Below are positions 8,645 through 17,178 of a DNA stretch of 64,000 bases, in pieces (position 1 is the first letter of the stretch; the number at the start of each line of letters is the position of its first letter). Location: assembly GCA_963592135.1 (NCBI GenBank), contig CAVAVP010000031.1, forward strand, positions 7,822 through 71,821. The letters are read 5' to 3'. The position numbers and the translations under genes were made by a program. This DNA is from UBA3700 sp963592135 (GTDB lineage Bacteria > Bacillota > Clostridia > Christensenellales > UBA3700). Under the pieces are notes generated by a model. It saw only the letters and a program-made list of their open reading frames with translations, was not told the DNA's origin and made no database searches.

Positions 8645-10153
8645 ATGGCAGAATTTATTAATGAGCCTTCTCATACTTTTGATGAGTATCTTTTAATTCC
8701 AGGTTATTCTTCAAGTGAATGTATTCCGACAAATGTTTCACTAAAAACTCCACTAGTAAAATTTAGAAAAGGACAAGAAGAGCCTGCAATTTCACTAAAC
8801 ATCCCAATGGCTTCTGCAATCATGCAATCCGTATCTGGAGAAAAATTGGCAATAGCTTTAGCGGCCGAAGGTGGTTGCTCATTTATCTATGGAGCTCAAA
8901 CAATTGAAAGTGAAGCTGCAATGGTAAAAAGAGTTAAAAGTTATAAAGCCGGATTTGTAAAATGTGAATCAAATATTAAACAAGATCAAACTCTTCAAGA
9001 TATATTAGATTTAAAAGAAAAAACAGGACATACAACAATAGCAGTTACTGAAGATGGAACTTCTAATGGAAAATTATTAGGAATAGTAACAGATAGAGAT
9101 TATAGAGTTTCAAGAATGTCTTTAGATACTAAAGTTTCTACTTTTATGACTCCATTTGACAAATTAGTATACGCTTATGAAGGTGTAACACTAAAAGAAG
9201 CAAATGATATTATTTGGGAACATAAGTTAAATGTACTTCCGGTTATTTCTAAAGAAGGAAATCTTTTATATATGGTATTTAGAAAAGATTACGATAACCA
9301 TAAAAATAATCCAAATGAATTACTTGATTCTTCAAAAAGATATGTAGTCGGTGCTGGTATTAATACAAGAGATTACGCAGAGCGTGTTCCAGCTCTTGTT
9401 GATGCGGGTGTAGATATCGTTTGTATAGATTCGTCAGAAGGATTTTCTGAATGGCAAAAAATTACTATCGATTGGATTAGAAAGACTTATGGAGATAAAG
9501 TAAAAGTTGGAGCCGGTAATGTAGTTGATGCTAAGGGATTTAGATTCTTAGCAGAATGTGGTGCTGACTTTGTAAAAGTAGGTATAGGGGGCGGTTCTAT
9601 TTGTATTACTCGTGAGACAAAGGGTATAGGAAGAGGACAAGCTACAGCATTAATTGATGTATGTAAGGCAAGAGATGAATACTTTAAAGAAACAGGCATT
9701 TATGTTCCCGTATGTTCTGATGGTGGTATTGTTCATGATCACCACATTACTCTTGCATTAGCAATAGGCGCGGACTTTATTATGCTTGGCAGATATTTTG
9801 CTAGATTTGACGAGTCTCCAACGGAAAAAATTAACATCGCTGGAAACTACTATAAAGAATATTGGGGCGAGGGTTCAAATAGAGCAAGAAACTGGCAAAG
9901 ATACGATTTAGGAGGAGCAAAGAAACTTTCATTTGAAGAAGGTGTTGATTCTTATGTTCCTTATGCAGGTTCTTTAAAAGATAATGTTAGTATGACGCTA
10001 TCTAAGGTAAAATCAACAATGTGTAATTGCGGAGCATTAACAATTCCAGAATTACAAGAAAAAGCTGTATTAACATTAGTTTCAGCTACATCTATATTAG
10101 AAGGTGGAGCTCATGATGTTATTCAAAAAAATAAGAGTGGTACTATTAAATAG
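8645..10153 (+). CDS. guaB: Inosine-5'-monophosphate dehydrogenase
   Basis: GuaB oxidises IMP to XMP with NAD, the committed step to GMP. The protein has 502 residues. The (beta/alpha)8 barrel is split by a CBS pair (roughly residues 110-230, with GIVTDRDYRVS and LPVISKEGNLLYMVFRKDY). The active-site loop GGGSICITRETKGIGRGQ contains the catalytic Cys320, and VCSDGGIVHDHHITLALAIG forms the phosphate site. An in-frame TTG 57 bases upstream overlaps the promoter, so the ATG at 8645 behind AAAGGAG is taken as the start. The next operon makes IMP, so substrate supply and use are adjacent. Confidence 0.95.
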   Translation: MAEFINEPSHTFDEYLLIPGYSSSECIPTNVSLKTPLVKFRKGQEEPAISLNIPMASAIMQSVSGEKLAIALAAEGGCSFIYGAQTIESEAAMVKRVKSYKAGFVKCESNIKQDQTLQDILDLKEKTGHTTIAVTEDGTSNGKLLGIVTDRDYRVSRMSLDTKVSTFMTPFDKLVYAYEGVTLKEANDIIWEHKLNVLPVISKEGNLLYMVFRKDYDNHKNNPNELLDSSKRYVVGAGINTRDYAERVPALVDAGVDIVCIDSSEGFSEWQKITIDWIRKTYGDKVKVGAGNVVDAKGFRFLAECGADFVKVGIGGGSICITRETKGIGRGQATALIDVCKARDEYFKETGIYVPVCSDGGIVHDHHITLALAIGADFIMLGRYFARFDESPTEKINIAGNYYKEYWGEGSNRARNWQRYDLGGAKKLSFEEGVDSYVPYAGSLKDNVSMTLSKVKSTMCNCGALTIPELQEKAVLTLVSATSILEGGAHDVIQKNKSGTIK

Positions 10154-10165
10154 TTAAAAAATCTT

Positions 10166-10193
10166 TTGAGAGCTTGCTTCAATATGATATAAT
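10166..10193 (+). promoter_or_regulatory. Promoter of the purine operon
   Basis: TTGAGA (10166-10171) and an extended -10 TGATATAAT (TATAAT at 10188-10193) are separated by 16 bases. Transcription would start near 10200, immediately before the ZTP riboswitch. Confidence 0.75.
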
Positions 10194-10210
10194 CATATTA
10201 CAATAAGATT

Positions 10211-10294
10211 TCTGTTACTGACGGATTAGTGGAGTACCACATGGGAGCAGAAAAATATAATTAGAAAGAGAAACTTTCAGCCGACCGTCTGGGC
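10211..10294 (+). promoter_or_regulatory. ZTP (pfl) riboswitch
   Basis: The aptamer shows the conserved ZTP pattern: TTACTGACGG, a GTGG-AGTA-CCAC hairpin, the invariant GGGAGC block (10243-10248), a variable stem-loop, and CCGACCGTCTGGGC (10281-10294). CCGTC can pair with GACGG. ZTP and ZMP accumulate when 10-formyl-tetrahydrofolate limits purine synthesis, and this class normally switches on purine or folate genes. Here it precedes an eight-gene purine operon. Confidence 0.9.
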
Positions 10295-10329
10295 GCACAT
10301 ATCTATAAGAAGATAGGTGCGCCCTTTTT
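10291..10329 (+). terminator. ZTP-controlled terminator
   Basis: GGGCGCAC (10291-10298) and GTGCGCCC (10317-10324) form a strong stem extended by ATATCT/AGATAG, followed by five Ts. The 5' arm begins within the conserved TGGGC end of the aptamer, so ligand-bound aptamer and terminator are mutually exclusive: ZTP should allow read-through. Confidence 0.9.
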
Positions 10330-10349
10330 GATTTTTAAGGAGGATAAAA

Positions 10350-10844
10350 ATGAAAAAAGTTGGAATTATTATGGGTAGTGATAGTGATCTTCCTATAGTT
10401 AAAAAAGCTATAGATCAATTAAAAGCATTAGAAATTCCTTTTGAAGTACATGTATATTCAGCTCATAGAACACCTGAAGAGGCAAGGGATTTTGCAATTA
10501 ATGCTAGAAAGAATAACTTTGCCGTAATTATAGCAGCTGCTGGCATGGCAGCTCACTTAGCAGGAGTTATTGCTGCAAATACAACACTTCCCGTTATAGG
10601 AATTCCTTGTAAGAGCACTAATTTAGATGGATTAGACGCACTTTTAGCTACAGTCCAAATGCCAAGTGGTATACCAGTTGCTACAGTAGCTATAGATGGT
10701 GCTAAAAATGCGGCACTTTTAGCTGCACAAATAATGGCGGTTGAAGATGCATTGTTAGCTAATAAATTAGATGAATTAAGACAAGAAGGGTTAGAAACAA
10801 TATTAAAAAAGAATTTAATGGTAGAAAAAGAGTTTAACAAATAA
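10350..10844 (+). CDS. purE: N5-carboxyaminoimidazole ribonucleotide mutase / AIR carboxylase
   Basis: PurE has 164 residues. It shows the N-terminal GSDSDLPIVKKA, SAHRTPEEA (the catalytic His region) and AAGMAAHLAGVIAA motifs of the family, and produces CAIR for the seventh step of purine synthesis. It is the first gene of the operon, after the riboswitch terminator, with AAGGAGG as ribosome site. No purK is present in the window, so whether it acts as a mutase (class I, needing PurK) or directly carboxylates AIR (class II) depends on genes elsewhere. Confidence 0.95.
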   Translation: MKKVGIIMGSDSDLPIVKKAIDQLKALEIPFEVHVYSAHRTPEEARDFAINARKNNFAVIIAAAGMAAHLAGVIAANTTLPVIGIPCKSTNLDGLDALLATVQMPSGIPVATVAIDGAKNAALLAAQIMAVEDALLANKLDELRQEGLETILKKNLMVEKEFNK

Positions 10845-10877
10845 CATATCTCAATAAAACTTATAGGAGAGTTTTGT

Positions 10878-12308
10878 ATGTCAAATATTCATGAAGAATG
10901 TGGTGTTTTTGGAATATATTCGCCAGTAGTAAAAAATGTGTCATTACTTACCTATTATGGTCTTTTTGCTTTGCAACATAGGGGTCAAGAAGCTGCAGGA
11001 ATTGTTGTTAATGATGATGGCATTTTTAGAACACATAAAGATGTAGGATTAGTTTCAGATATTTTTAAAAAGGATGTTTTGGAGCAATTAGGACAAGGCA
11101 GTATCGCTATAGGTCATTGCAGATATGCCACAACGGGCGCTGGAAAGAGAGAGAATGCTCAGCCAATGGTCGTAAACCATTTAAAAGGAAATGTTGCTAT
11201 TGCTCATAATGGCAATTTAGTTAATTCTTATGAACTTAGAAAAGCTCTTGAAGAGGAAGGAAGTATATTTCATACAACTTCAGATACAGAGGTTATTTCA
11301 TATTATTTAATAAAATCTAGAGTTCATACACATACAATTGAAGAAGCTGTTTTGGAGATGATGGAAAAAATAGAAGGGGCATACTCATTGGTTATAATGT
11401 CACCAACAAAACTAGTTGCCGCTAGAGATAAACATGGGTTTAGACCTTTATGTTATGGAGTAACTCAGGATGGTTCATATGTTGTTGCTTCTGAAAGTTG
11501 TGCATTGGATACGGTTGGAGCAACCAAAGTAAGAGAAATAAATCCAGGAGAAGTTGTTGTATTTTCAAAAGATGGTGTTAAAAGTTTTTATGCAAAAACA
11601 AAAGCACCTAAGACTTTCTGTATATTTGAATATCTATATTTTGCAAGACCAGATTCAGAGATAGATGGTTGTTGTGTTCATAATGCAAGACAAAAAGCAG
11701 GAGAGTTCTTAGCTGATATGTATCCGATTAAGGCAGATATAGTTATAGGGGTTCCAGACTCTGGACTTGATGCTGCATTAGGTTATTCTAAAAAATCTGG
11801 AATACCTTATGAAATTGGTTTTATAAAAAATAAATATATAGGAAGAACATTTATAGCACCAGCTCAAAGTCTAAGAGAAGAGGGCGTAAAGATAAAACTA
11901 AATGTTATTAAATCAGTAATTAAGGGTAAGAGAGTTATCTTAGTTGATGACTCAATAGTTAGAGGAACGACATCTGCAAAGATAGTTAAATCTTTAAGAG
12001 ATGCTGGTGCGAAAGAAGTTCATTTATTATCTTCAGCACCTATGTTTTTAAATCCTTGTTACTATGGAACAGATATAGATTCAAGGGAAAATTTAATAGC
12101 TTGCAATAATACACTAGATGAAATGACAAAAATGATAGGTGTGGACTCTCTTGGGTTTTTAAGTGTAGAGAAGGCAGTTCAAATTTCAGGAACTGATGGA
12201 AAGGAAATGTGTTCAGCTTGTTTTGATGGCAAGTATCCAACATATGAACCTGTTGTTGCTGAACATAATAAACTAGAAACTAAATTAAGTGAAATAAATA
12301 AAAAATAA
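10878..12308 (+). CDS. purF: Amidophosphoribosyltransferase
   Basis: PurF commits PRPP and glutamine to purine synthesis, making 5-phosphoribosylamine. The protein has 476 residues. The class II glutaminase nucleophile is Cys8 in EECGVFGIY, implying removal of a short propeptide as in Bacillus PurF. The phosphoribosyltransferase motif VILVDDSIVRGTTS is near residue 360. Cysteines in KTFCIFEYLYF, LIACNNT and MCSACFDG match the four [4Fe-4S] ligands of the Bacillus-type enzyme, so it is probably the oxygen-sensitive iron-sulfur form. It sits 33 bases after purE with a GGAG site. Confidence 0.96.
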   Translation: MSNIHEECGVFGIYSPVVKNVSLLTYYGLFALQHRGQEAAGIVVNDDGIFRTHKDVGLVSDIFKKDVLEQLGQGSIAIGHCRYATTGAGKRENAQPMVVNHLKGNVAIAHNGNLVNSYELRKALEEEGSIFHTTSDTEVISYYLIKSRVHTHTIEEAVLEMMEKIEGAYSLVIMSPTKLVAARDKHGFRPLCYGVTQDGSYVVASESCALDTVGATKVREINPGEVVVFSKDGVKSFYAKTKAPKTFCIFEYLYFARPDSEIDGCCVHNARQKAGEFLADMYPIKADIVIGVPDSGLDAALGYSKKSGIPYEIGFIKNKYIGRTFIAPAQSLREEGVKIKLNVIKSVIKGKRVILVDDSIVRGTTSAKIVKSLRDAGAKEVHLLSSAPMFLNPCYYGTDIDSRENLIACNNTLDEMTKMIGVDSLGFLSVEKAVQISGTDGKEMCSACFDGKYPTYEPVVAEHNKLETKLSEINKK

Positions 12309-12318
12309 AGGAGCATTT

Positions 12319-13362
12319 ATGGTAGAAAAAAGTTTTTCAGAAAGCTATAAACAAGCAGGAGTAGATATTACAGCAGGATATAAGGCTGTAGAATTAATGA
12401 AGAAGCATATTGCTAAGACTATGGTTGATGCATCAAGTGCAGACATTGGTGGTTTTGGTGGATTATTTGCTTTAGATTTAAAAGGTTATGAAAACCCAAT
12501 TTTAGTTTCAGGAACCGATGGAGTTGGAACTAAATTAAAGATGGCATTTTTAATGGATAAGCACGATACTGTTGGAATAGATTGTGTAGCGATGTGTGTT
12601 AATGATGTTATTTGTGTTGGTGCTAAACCTTTATTTTTCTTAGACTACATTGCATGTGGTAAAAATGTTCCTGAAAAAATCGAAAGTATAGTTAAAGGTA
12701 TTTGTGATGGCTGTGTACAAGCTGGTAGTGCTCTTGTTGGAGGAGAGACAGCAGAGATGCCAGGTTTTTATCCAATAGACGAATACGATTTAGCGGGATT
12801 TTCAGTAGGTATTGTAGATAAAAAAGATGTAATAGATAAAACAAAAATGAAGGAAGGAGATGTTATGATCGCACTTCCATCCTCAGGCGTTCACTCAAAT
12901 GGTTTTTCTTTAGTTAGAAAAGTATTTAATGTAGAATCTAATGATATTAAAACTCCACTTGAAGAATTGGGTGGAAAATCATTAGGTGAAACATTGCTTA
13001 CTCCAACAAAAATATATGTAAAACCAATGCTTGAATTATTTAAAGAAATAAAAGTAAAAGGTGTTTCGCATATAACAGGCGGAGGTTTTTATGAAAATAT
13101 GCCAAGATCTATACCAAAAGGGTTAGGCGTAAAAATTAAGAAAGAAGATGTTAAGATTCTGCCAATCTTTAAACTAATTCAAAAGGTTGGAAATATAAAT
13201 GACCATGATATGTTCAATACATTTAATATGGGAGTAGGAATGAGTGTTGTTGTGGATAAAAATGATGCAAATAAGGCTTTAGAAATCTTACATAAAAATG
13301 GGGAAGACGCATATATAATAGGTGAAATTGTAAAATCTGATGATGGAGTAATTCTATGCTAA
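12319..13362 (+). CDS. purM: Phosphoribosylformylglycinamidine cyclo-ligase (AIR synthetase)
   Basis: PurM closes FGAM to AIR with ATP. The 347 residues match the family. Signatures are YKQAGVDITAGYKAVELMK at the N terminus, VSGTDGVGTKLKMAF, ALVGGETAEMPGFY and SHITGGGFYENMPR. It follows purF by 10 bases, with AAAGGAG as ribosome site. The last seven bases overlap purN, which suggests coupled translation. Confidence 0.96.
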   Translation: MVEKSFSESYKQAGVDITAGYKAVELMKKHIAKTMVDASSADIGGFGGLFALDLKGYENPILVSGTDGVGTKLKMAFLMDKHDTVGIDCVAMCVNDVICVGAKPLFFLDYIACGKNVPEKIESIVKGICDGCVQAGSALVGGETAEMPGFYPIDEYDLAGFSVGIVDKKDVIDKTKMKEGDVMIALPSSGVHSNGFSLVRKVFNVESNDIKTPLEELGGKSLGETLLTPTKIYVKPMLELFKEIKVKGVSHITGGGFYENMPRSIPKGLGVKIKKEDVKILPIFKLIQKVGNINDHDMFNTFNMGVGMSVVVDKNDANKALEILHKNGEDAYIIGEIVKSDDGVILC

Positions 13363-13979
13363 ATAAAAAGATTAGAATAGCAGTATTTGTGTCTGGTGGT
13401 GGAACTAATTTGCAAGCATTAATTGATGCCCAAAAATCTGAGATAATTAAAAGCGGAGAAATTGTACTTGTTATATCTAATAAAGAAAATGCTTTTGCGC
13501 TTAAAAGAGCAGAATTAAATAATATAAAAGCAGTAACTATTGTAAAAGATAGAGAGGAAACTGTAGACTCATTTGAAAACAAAATTCTAAAGTGCTTAGA
13601 GGAAAATAATATAGAGTTTATAGTATTTGCAGGTTTTTTGGCTATATTAACTGAAAGAATAACAAGAAAATATTCAAATAGAATCATTAATATTCATCCA
13701 TCATTAATTCCATCGTTTTGTGGTAAAGGATACTATGGCCTTAAAGTTCATGAATCAGCTTTAAATTACGGAGTTAAAGTAACTGGTGCAACTGTACATT
13801 TTGTAAATGAAGTTGCCGATGGCGGAAAAATTATTGCTCAAAAAGCTGTTTATATAAAAGAAGGTGATACTCCTGAAATTCTTCAAAAAAGAGTAATGGA
13901 AGAGGCTGAATGGGTATTACTTCCAAAAGCAACAGAAGATATTTGTAAAAAATTATTGGAGGAAAAAAATGAAGGTTAA
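13356..13979 (+). CDS. purN: Phosphoribosylglycinamide formyltransferase (folate-dependent)
   Basis: PurN transfers a formyl group from 10-formyl-THF to GAR. The 207 residues show IAVFVSGGGTNLQALIDA, INIHPSLIPSFCGKGYYG (the catalytic His region), GATVHFVNEVADGG and the AEWVLLP-type C terminus. It overlaps purM by seven bases and purO by eleven. Use of formyl-THF here and in the AICAR transformylase explains why the operon is controlled by a ZTP sensor, since ZTP reports formyl-folate shortage. Confidence 0.95.
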   Translation: MLNKKIRIAVFVSGGGTNLQALIDAQKSEIIKSGEIVLVISNKENAFALKRAELNNIKAVTIVKDREETVDSFENKILKCLEENNIEFIVFAGFLAILTERITRKYSNRIINIHPSLIPSFCGKGYYGLKVHESALNYGVKVTGATVHFVNEVADGGKIIAQKAVYIKEGDTPEILQKRVMEEAEWVLLPKATEDICKKLLEEKNEG

Positions 13980-14697
13980 AAATATATACAAAATTAATAC
14001 TTTTAAAAAATTAGTAAAAGGAAACTCTTATGTTGGGAGAGGAATAATCTCTGGATTATCTAAAGATGGTAAAAATGCTGTGGCTGCTTATTTTATTATG
14101 GGTAGATCTGCAAACTCTAGAAATAGAATATTTGTTGAGGAAAATAATGTTGTATATACAAAACCTTTTGATGAATCTAAAGTTGAAGATCCAAGTTTGA
14201 TTATTTATGCAGCTGTTAGAGAATATAAAAAAAACTTAATCTTTACAAATGGGGATCAAACAGACACAATTGTCCAAGGGCTAAAAGAAGGTAAATCTTT
14301 TTTAGATGCTCTAAAGAGTAGAAAATTTGAACCAGATTTTCCAAATTTAACTCCAAGAATCTCAGCTATTCAAAATTTAGATAAAGATTTTTCATATAGT
14401 TTAAGTATCTTGAAAAGTGCAGATAATGAGGGAAGTGCTTGTAATAGATATTTATTTGACTTTGAGCCAATAAAAGGTGTTGGTCATTTTATACATACAT
14501 ATGTGTGTGATGGTAACCCTATACCAACATTTCAAGGAGAACCTGAAAGGGTTTTAATACCTAACAATATTGACTCTTTCACAAACGATATTTGGAATTC
14601 ATTAGACGAAAACAATAAAATTTCTCTATATGTTAGATATACAAATCTAAAGACAGGTAGAAAAAAAGAAAGATTAATTAATAAAAATACTAAATAG
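13969..14697 (+). CDS. purO: IMP cyclohydrolase, PurO type
   Basis: This 242-residue protein resembles the archaeal-type IMP cyclohydrolase (PurO), which closes FAICAR to IMP in the last step of the pathway. Evidence: SYVGRGIISGLSKDGK, AAYFIMGRSANSRNRIF, TNGDQTDTI and PNLTPRISA, all in positions typical for the family. In most bacteria this step is done by the N-terminal MGS-like domain of PurH. Here that domain is missing, and PurO lies between purN and a stand-alone transformylase. It overlaps purN by 11 bases. The assignment is from motif memory and strong context. Confidence 0.85.
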   Translation: MKVKNIYKINTFKKLVKGNSYVGRGIISGLSKDGKNAVAAYFIMGRSANSRNRIFVEENNVVYTKPFDESKVEDPSLIIYAAVREYKKNLIFTNGDQTDTIVQGLKEGKSFLDALKSRKFEPDFPNLTPRISAIQNLDKDFSYSLSILKSADNEGSACNRYLFDFEPIKGVGHFIHTYVCDGNPIPTFQGEPERVLIPNNIDSFTNDIWNSLDENNKISLYVRYTNLKTGRKKERLINKNTK

Positions 14698-14705
14698 GAG
14701 TATAT

Positions 14706-15893
14706 ATGAACGAATTAGAATTAAAGTATGGTTGTAACCCTAATCAGAAGCCAGCAAGAATATATATGGCAAATGGTAATGATTTACCAATTGAAGTGCT
14801 AAATGGTAAGCCTGGTTATATTAATTTTTTAGATGCATTTAATTCATGGCAGTTAGTAAAAGAATTAAAACAAGCAACAGGCATGTGTGCTGCTACATCG
14901 TTTAAGCATGTATCTCCAACATCTGCTGCGGTAGGTAAGATATTGCCTGAAAAATTAAAAAAAGCATGTTTTGTTGATGATATTGAAAAACTAGATAACT
15001 CACCTCTTGCTTGTGCTTACGCAAGAGCAAGAGGAACAGATAGAATGTCTTCTTTTGGTGATTGGATTGCACTATCTGATGTTTGTGATTTAACAACTGC
15101 TCAAATTATAACAAGAGAAGTATCTGATGGAATAATTGCTCCTGGATATGATGATGATGCATTAGAACTTTTAAAAACAAAAAGAAAAGGTACTTATAAT
15201 ATAGTTAAGGTTGATCCTAATTATGTTCCAGAAGAAAAAGAGACTAAGCAAGTTTTTGGAATAACATTTGAACAAGGTAGAAATAACTTTAAAATAGATA
15301 AATCCTTACTTGCAAATATTGTAACAAAAAATAAAGATTTGCCAGAAGATAAAGCAATAGATATGATTATTGCTTTAATAACATTAAAATATACTCAATC
15401 AAATTCTGTATGTTTTACAGAAGATGGTCAAGCAATTGGCGTAGGTGCAGGTCAACAATCAAGAATTCACTGTACAAGATTAGCTGCTTCAAAAGCCGAT
15501 TTATGGCATTTAAGACAATCAGATAAAGTTTTATCTTTACAATTTGCTGATGGCGTAGGAAGGCCTGATATGAATAATATTATAGATTTGTATTTATCTG
15601 ATGTTGATTCTCAAGATGTTTTAACTGAAGGTGAATGGCAAAAGTATTTTAAGGTAAAACCAGAACCTTTCACAAGAGAGGAAAAAGATGAATATCTAAG
15701 TAAAATAACTGGTGTTACAATAGGTTCAGATGCATTTTTCCCATTTAGTGATAATATTGAAAAGGCTGCTAAAAGTGGCGTTAAATATGTAGTAGAGCCG
15801 GGTGGTTCTATTAGAGATTGTTTGGTAATTGAAGCTGCAGATAAACATGATATGGTTATGGCTTTTACTGGAATGAGACTATTCCATCATTGA
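14706..15893 (+). CDS. purV: AICAR formyltransferase, stand-alone (PurH C-terminal type)
   Basis: This 395-residue protein corresponds only to the transformylase half of PurH and converts AICAR and 10-formyl-THF to FAICAR. It has LKYGCNPNQKPARIY at the N terminus, ATSFKHVSPTSAAVG (the Lys-His catalytic pair), IALSDVCDLTTA, SNSVCFTEDGQAIGVGAGQQ and FPFSDNIEKAAKSGVKYV. No cyclohydrolase domain precedes it; the gene starts its own frame eight bases after purO, with a GGAG site. The name purV has been used for such proteins, while some annotations call it PurH-like. Confidence 0.88.
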   Translation: MNELELKYGCNPNQKPARIYMANGNDLPIEVLNGKPGYINFLDAFNSWQLVKELKQATGMCAATSFKHVSPTSAAVGKILPEKLKKACFVDDIEKLDNSPLACAYARARGTDRMSSFGDWIALSDVCDLTTAQIITREVSDGIIAPGYDDDALELLKTKRKGTYNIVKVDPNYVPEEKETKQVFGITFEQGRNNFKIDKSLLANIVTKNKDLPEDKAIDMIIALITLKYTQSNSVCFTEDGQAIGVGAGQQSRIHCTRLAASKADLWHLRQSDKVLSLQFADGVGRPDMNNIIDLYLSDVDSQDVLTEGEWQKYFKVKPEPFTREEKDEYLSKITGVTIGSDAFFPFSDNIEKAAKSGVKYVVEPGGSIRDCLVIEAADKHDMVMAFTGMRLFHH

Positions 15894-15906
15894 TATAGAG
15901 GTTTAT

Positions 15907-17178
15907 ATGAATATATTAGTTGTAGGCGGCGGTGGAAGAGAACACGCCATTATAAAGGCAATAAAAAAGAATGACAAAGTAGAAAAAATTTTTGCACTTC
16001 CTGGAAATGGGGGTATTGCTCATGATGCAATTTGCGTAGATATTGGAGCAAAAGAATTAGATAAAATAGTAAAATTTGCGGTTAGTAATAAAATTGATTA
16101 TGCTATTGTTGCTCCAGATGATCCACTTGCTCTTGGGCTAGTAGATATGTTAAATGAAAATAATATTCCTTGCTTTGGGCCAAGAAAAAATGCAGCAATT
16201 ATTGAAGCATCAAAAGCATTTTCTAAAGATTTAATGAAAAAATATAATATACCAACTGCTAAATATGAAACATTTACAAATAAAGATGAAGCTTTGAAAT
16301 ATTTAGAATCACAAGAGATGCCAATAGTTATTAAAGCAGATGGCTTAGCTTTAGGTAAAGGAGTAATTATAGCCGAAAATTTAAAAGAAGCAAAAGATGC
16401 TGTAATTTCTATGATGGAAGATAAAGTTTTTGGAAATAGTGGCGATAGAATTGTTATAGAGGAATTTTTAACGGGCCCTGAGGTGTCTGTACTTTCTTTT
16501 ACTGACGGAAAAGTTGTAAAACCTATGGTATCTTCTATGGATCATAAAAGAGCATTGGATTTTGATAAAGGGTTAAATACAGGAGGTATGGGAACAATAG
16601 CTCCAAACCCTTATTACACTAAAGATATAGAAAAAGAATGTATGGAAAAAATATTTATTCCTACAATGAATGCTATGAATAGTGAAGAAAGAACATTTAA
16701 AGGATGTCTATATTTTGGTTTAATGTTAACTAAAAATGGTCCAAAAGTTATTGAATATAATTGTAGATTTGGAGATCCTGAAACTCAAGTAGTGTTGCCT
16801 CTTTTGGAAAGTGATTTATTAACTATAATGATGGCCACGACAAACGGAACATTACAAGAGGTTGATGTAAAGTTTAAAAAAGGCTGTGCATGCTGTGTTG
16901 TAATGGCATCTAGTGGATATCCTCAAAAATATGAAAAGGGATTTAAACTATCTATTTCTGACGAAGTAATAGACTCAGTTTACGTAGCCGGAGCGAAATT
17001 TAATGATAAAAATGAATTGGTTACAAATGGTGGTAGAGTTTTAGGAGCAACAGCTGTGGCAAAAGATTTAAATAGCGCAATTGTTGACGCATATAAATTA
17101 GTAGAAAAGATTCATTTTGATAATGCATATTATCGCCATGATATAGGACAAAAGGCACTTAAAGCGGAGGTAGAATAA
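15907..17178 (+). CDS. purD: Phosphoribosylamine-glycine ligase (GAR synthetase)
   Basis: PurD joins glycine to phosphoribosylamine with ATP. The 423 residues begin MNILVVGGGGREHAI, and an ATP-grasp core follows: VIKADGLALGKGVIIA, SMDHKRALDFDKGLNTGGMG and EYNCRFGDPETQ (metal ligands). It starts 13 bases after purV with a GAGG site, and its stop codon overlaps the purL start by one base. The glycine requirement fits the riboswitch-controlled symporter upstream, although the two are separate transcripts. Confidence 0.96.
   Translation: MNILVVGGGGREHAIIKAIKKNDKVEKIFALPGNGGIAHDAICVDIGAKELDKIVKFAVSNKIDYAIVAPDDPLALGLVDMLNENNIPCFGPRKNAAIIEASKAFSKDLMKKYNIPTAKYETFTNKDEALKYLESQEMPIVIKADGLALGKGVIIAENLKEAKDAVISMMEDKVFGNSGDRIVIEEFLTGPEVSVLSFTDGKVVKPMVSSMDHKRALDFDKGLNTGGMGTIAPNPYYTKDIEKECMEKIFIPTMNAMNSEERTFKGCLYFGLMLTKNGPKVIEYNCRFGDPETQVVLPLLESDLLTIMMATTNGTLQEVDVKFKKGCACCVVMASSGYPQKYEKGFKLSISDEVIDSVYVAGAKFNDKNELVTNGGRVLGATAVAKDLNSAIVDAYKLVEKIHFDNAYYRHDIGQKALKAEVE

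Noticed and set aside
10205..10294. Tetrahydrofolate or PRPP riboswitch before purE
   Set aside because: The GGGAGC and CCGnCCGTCTGGGC blocks and the GTGG hairpin match the ZTP class; THF and ykkC-type PRPP consensus blocks are absent.
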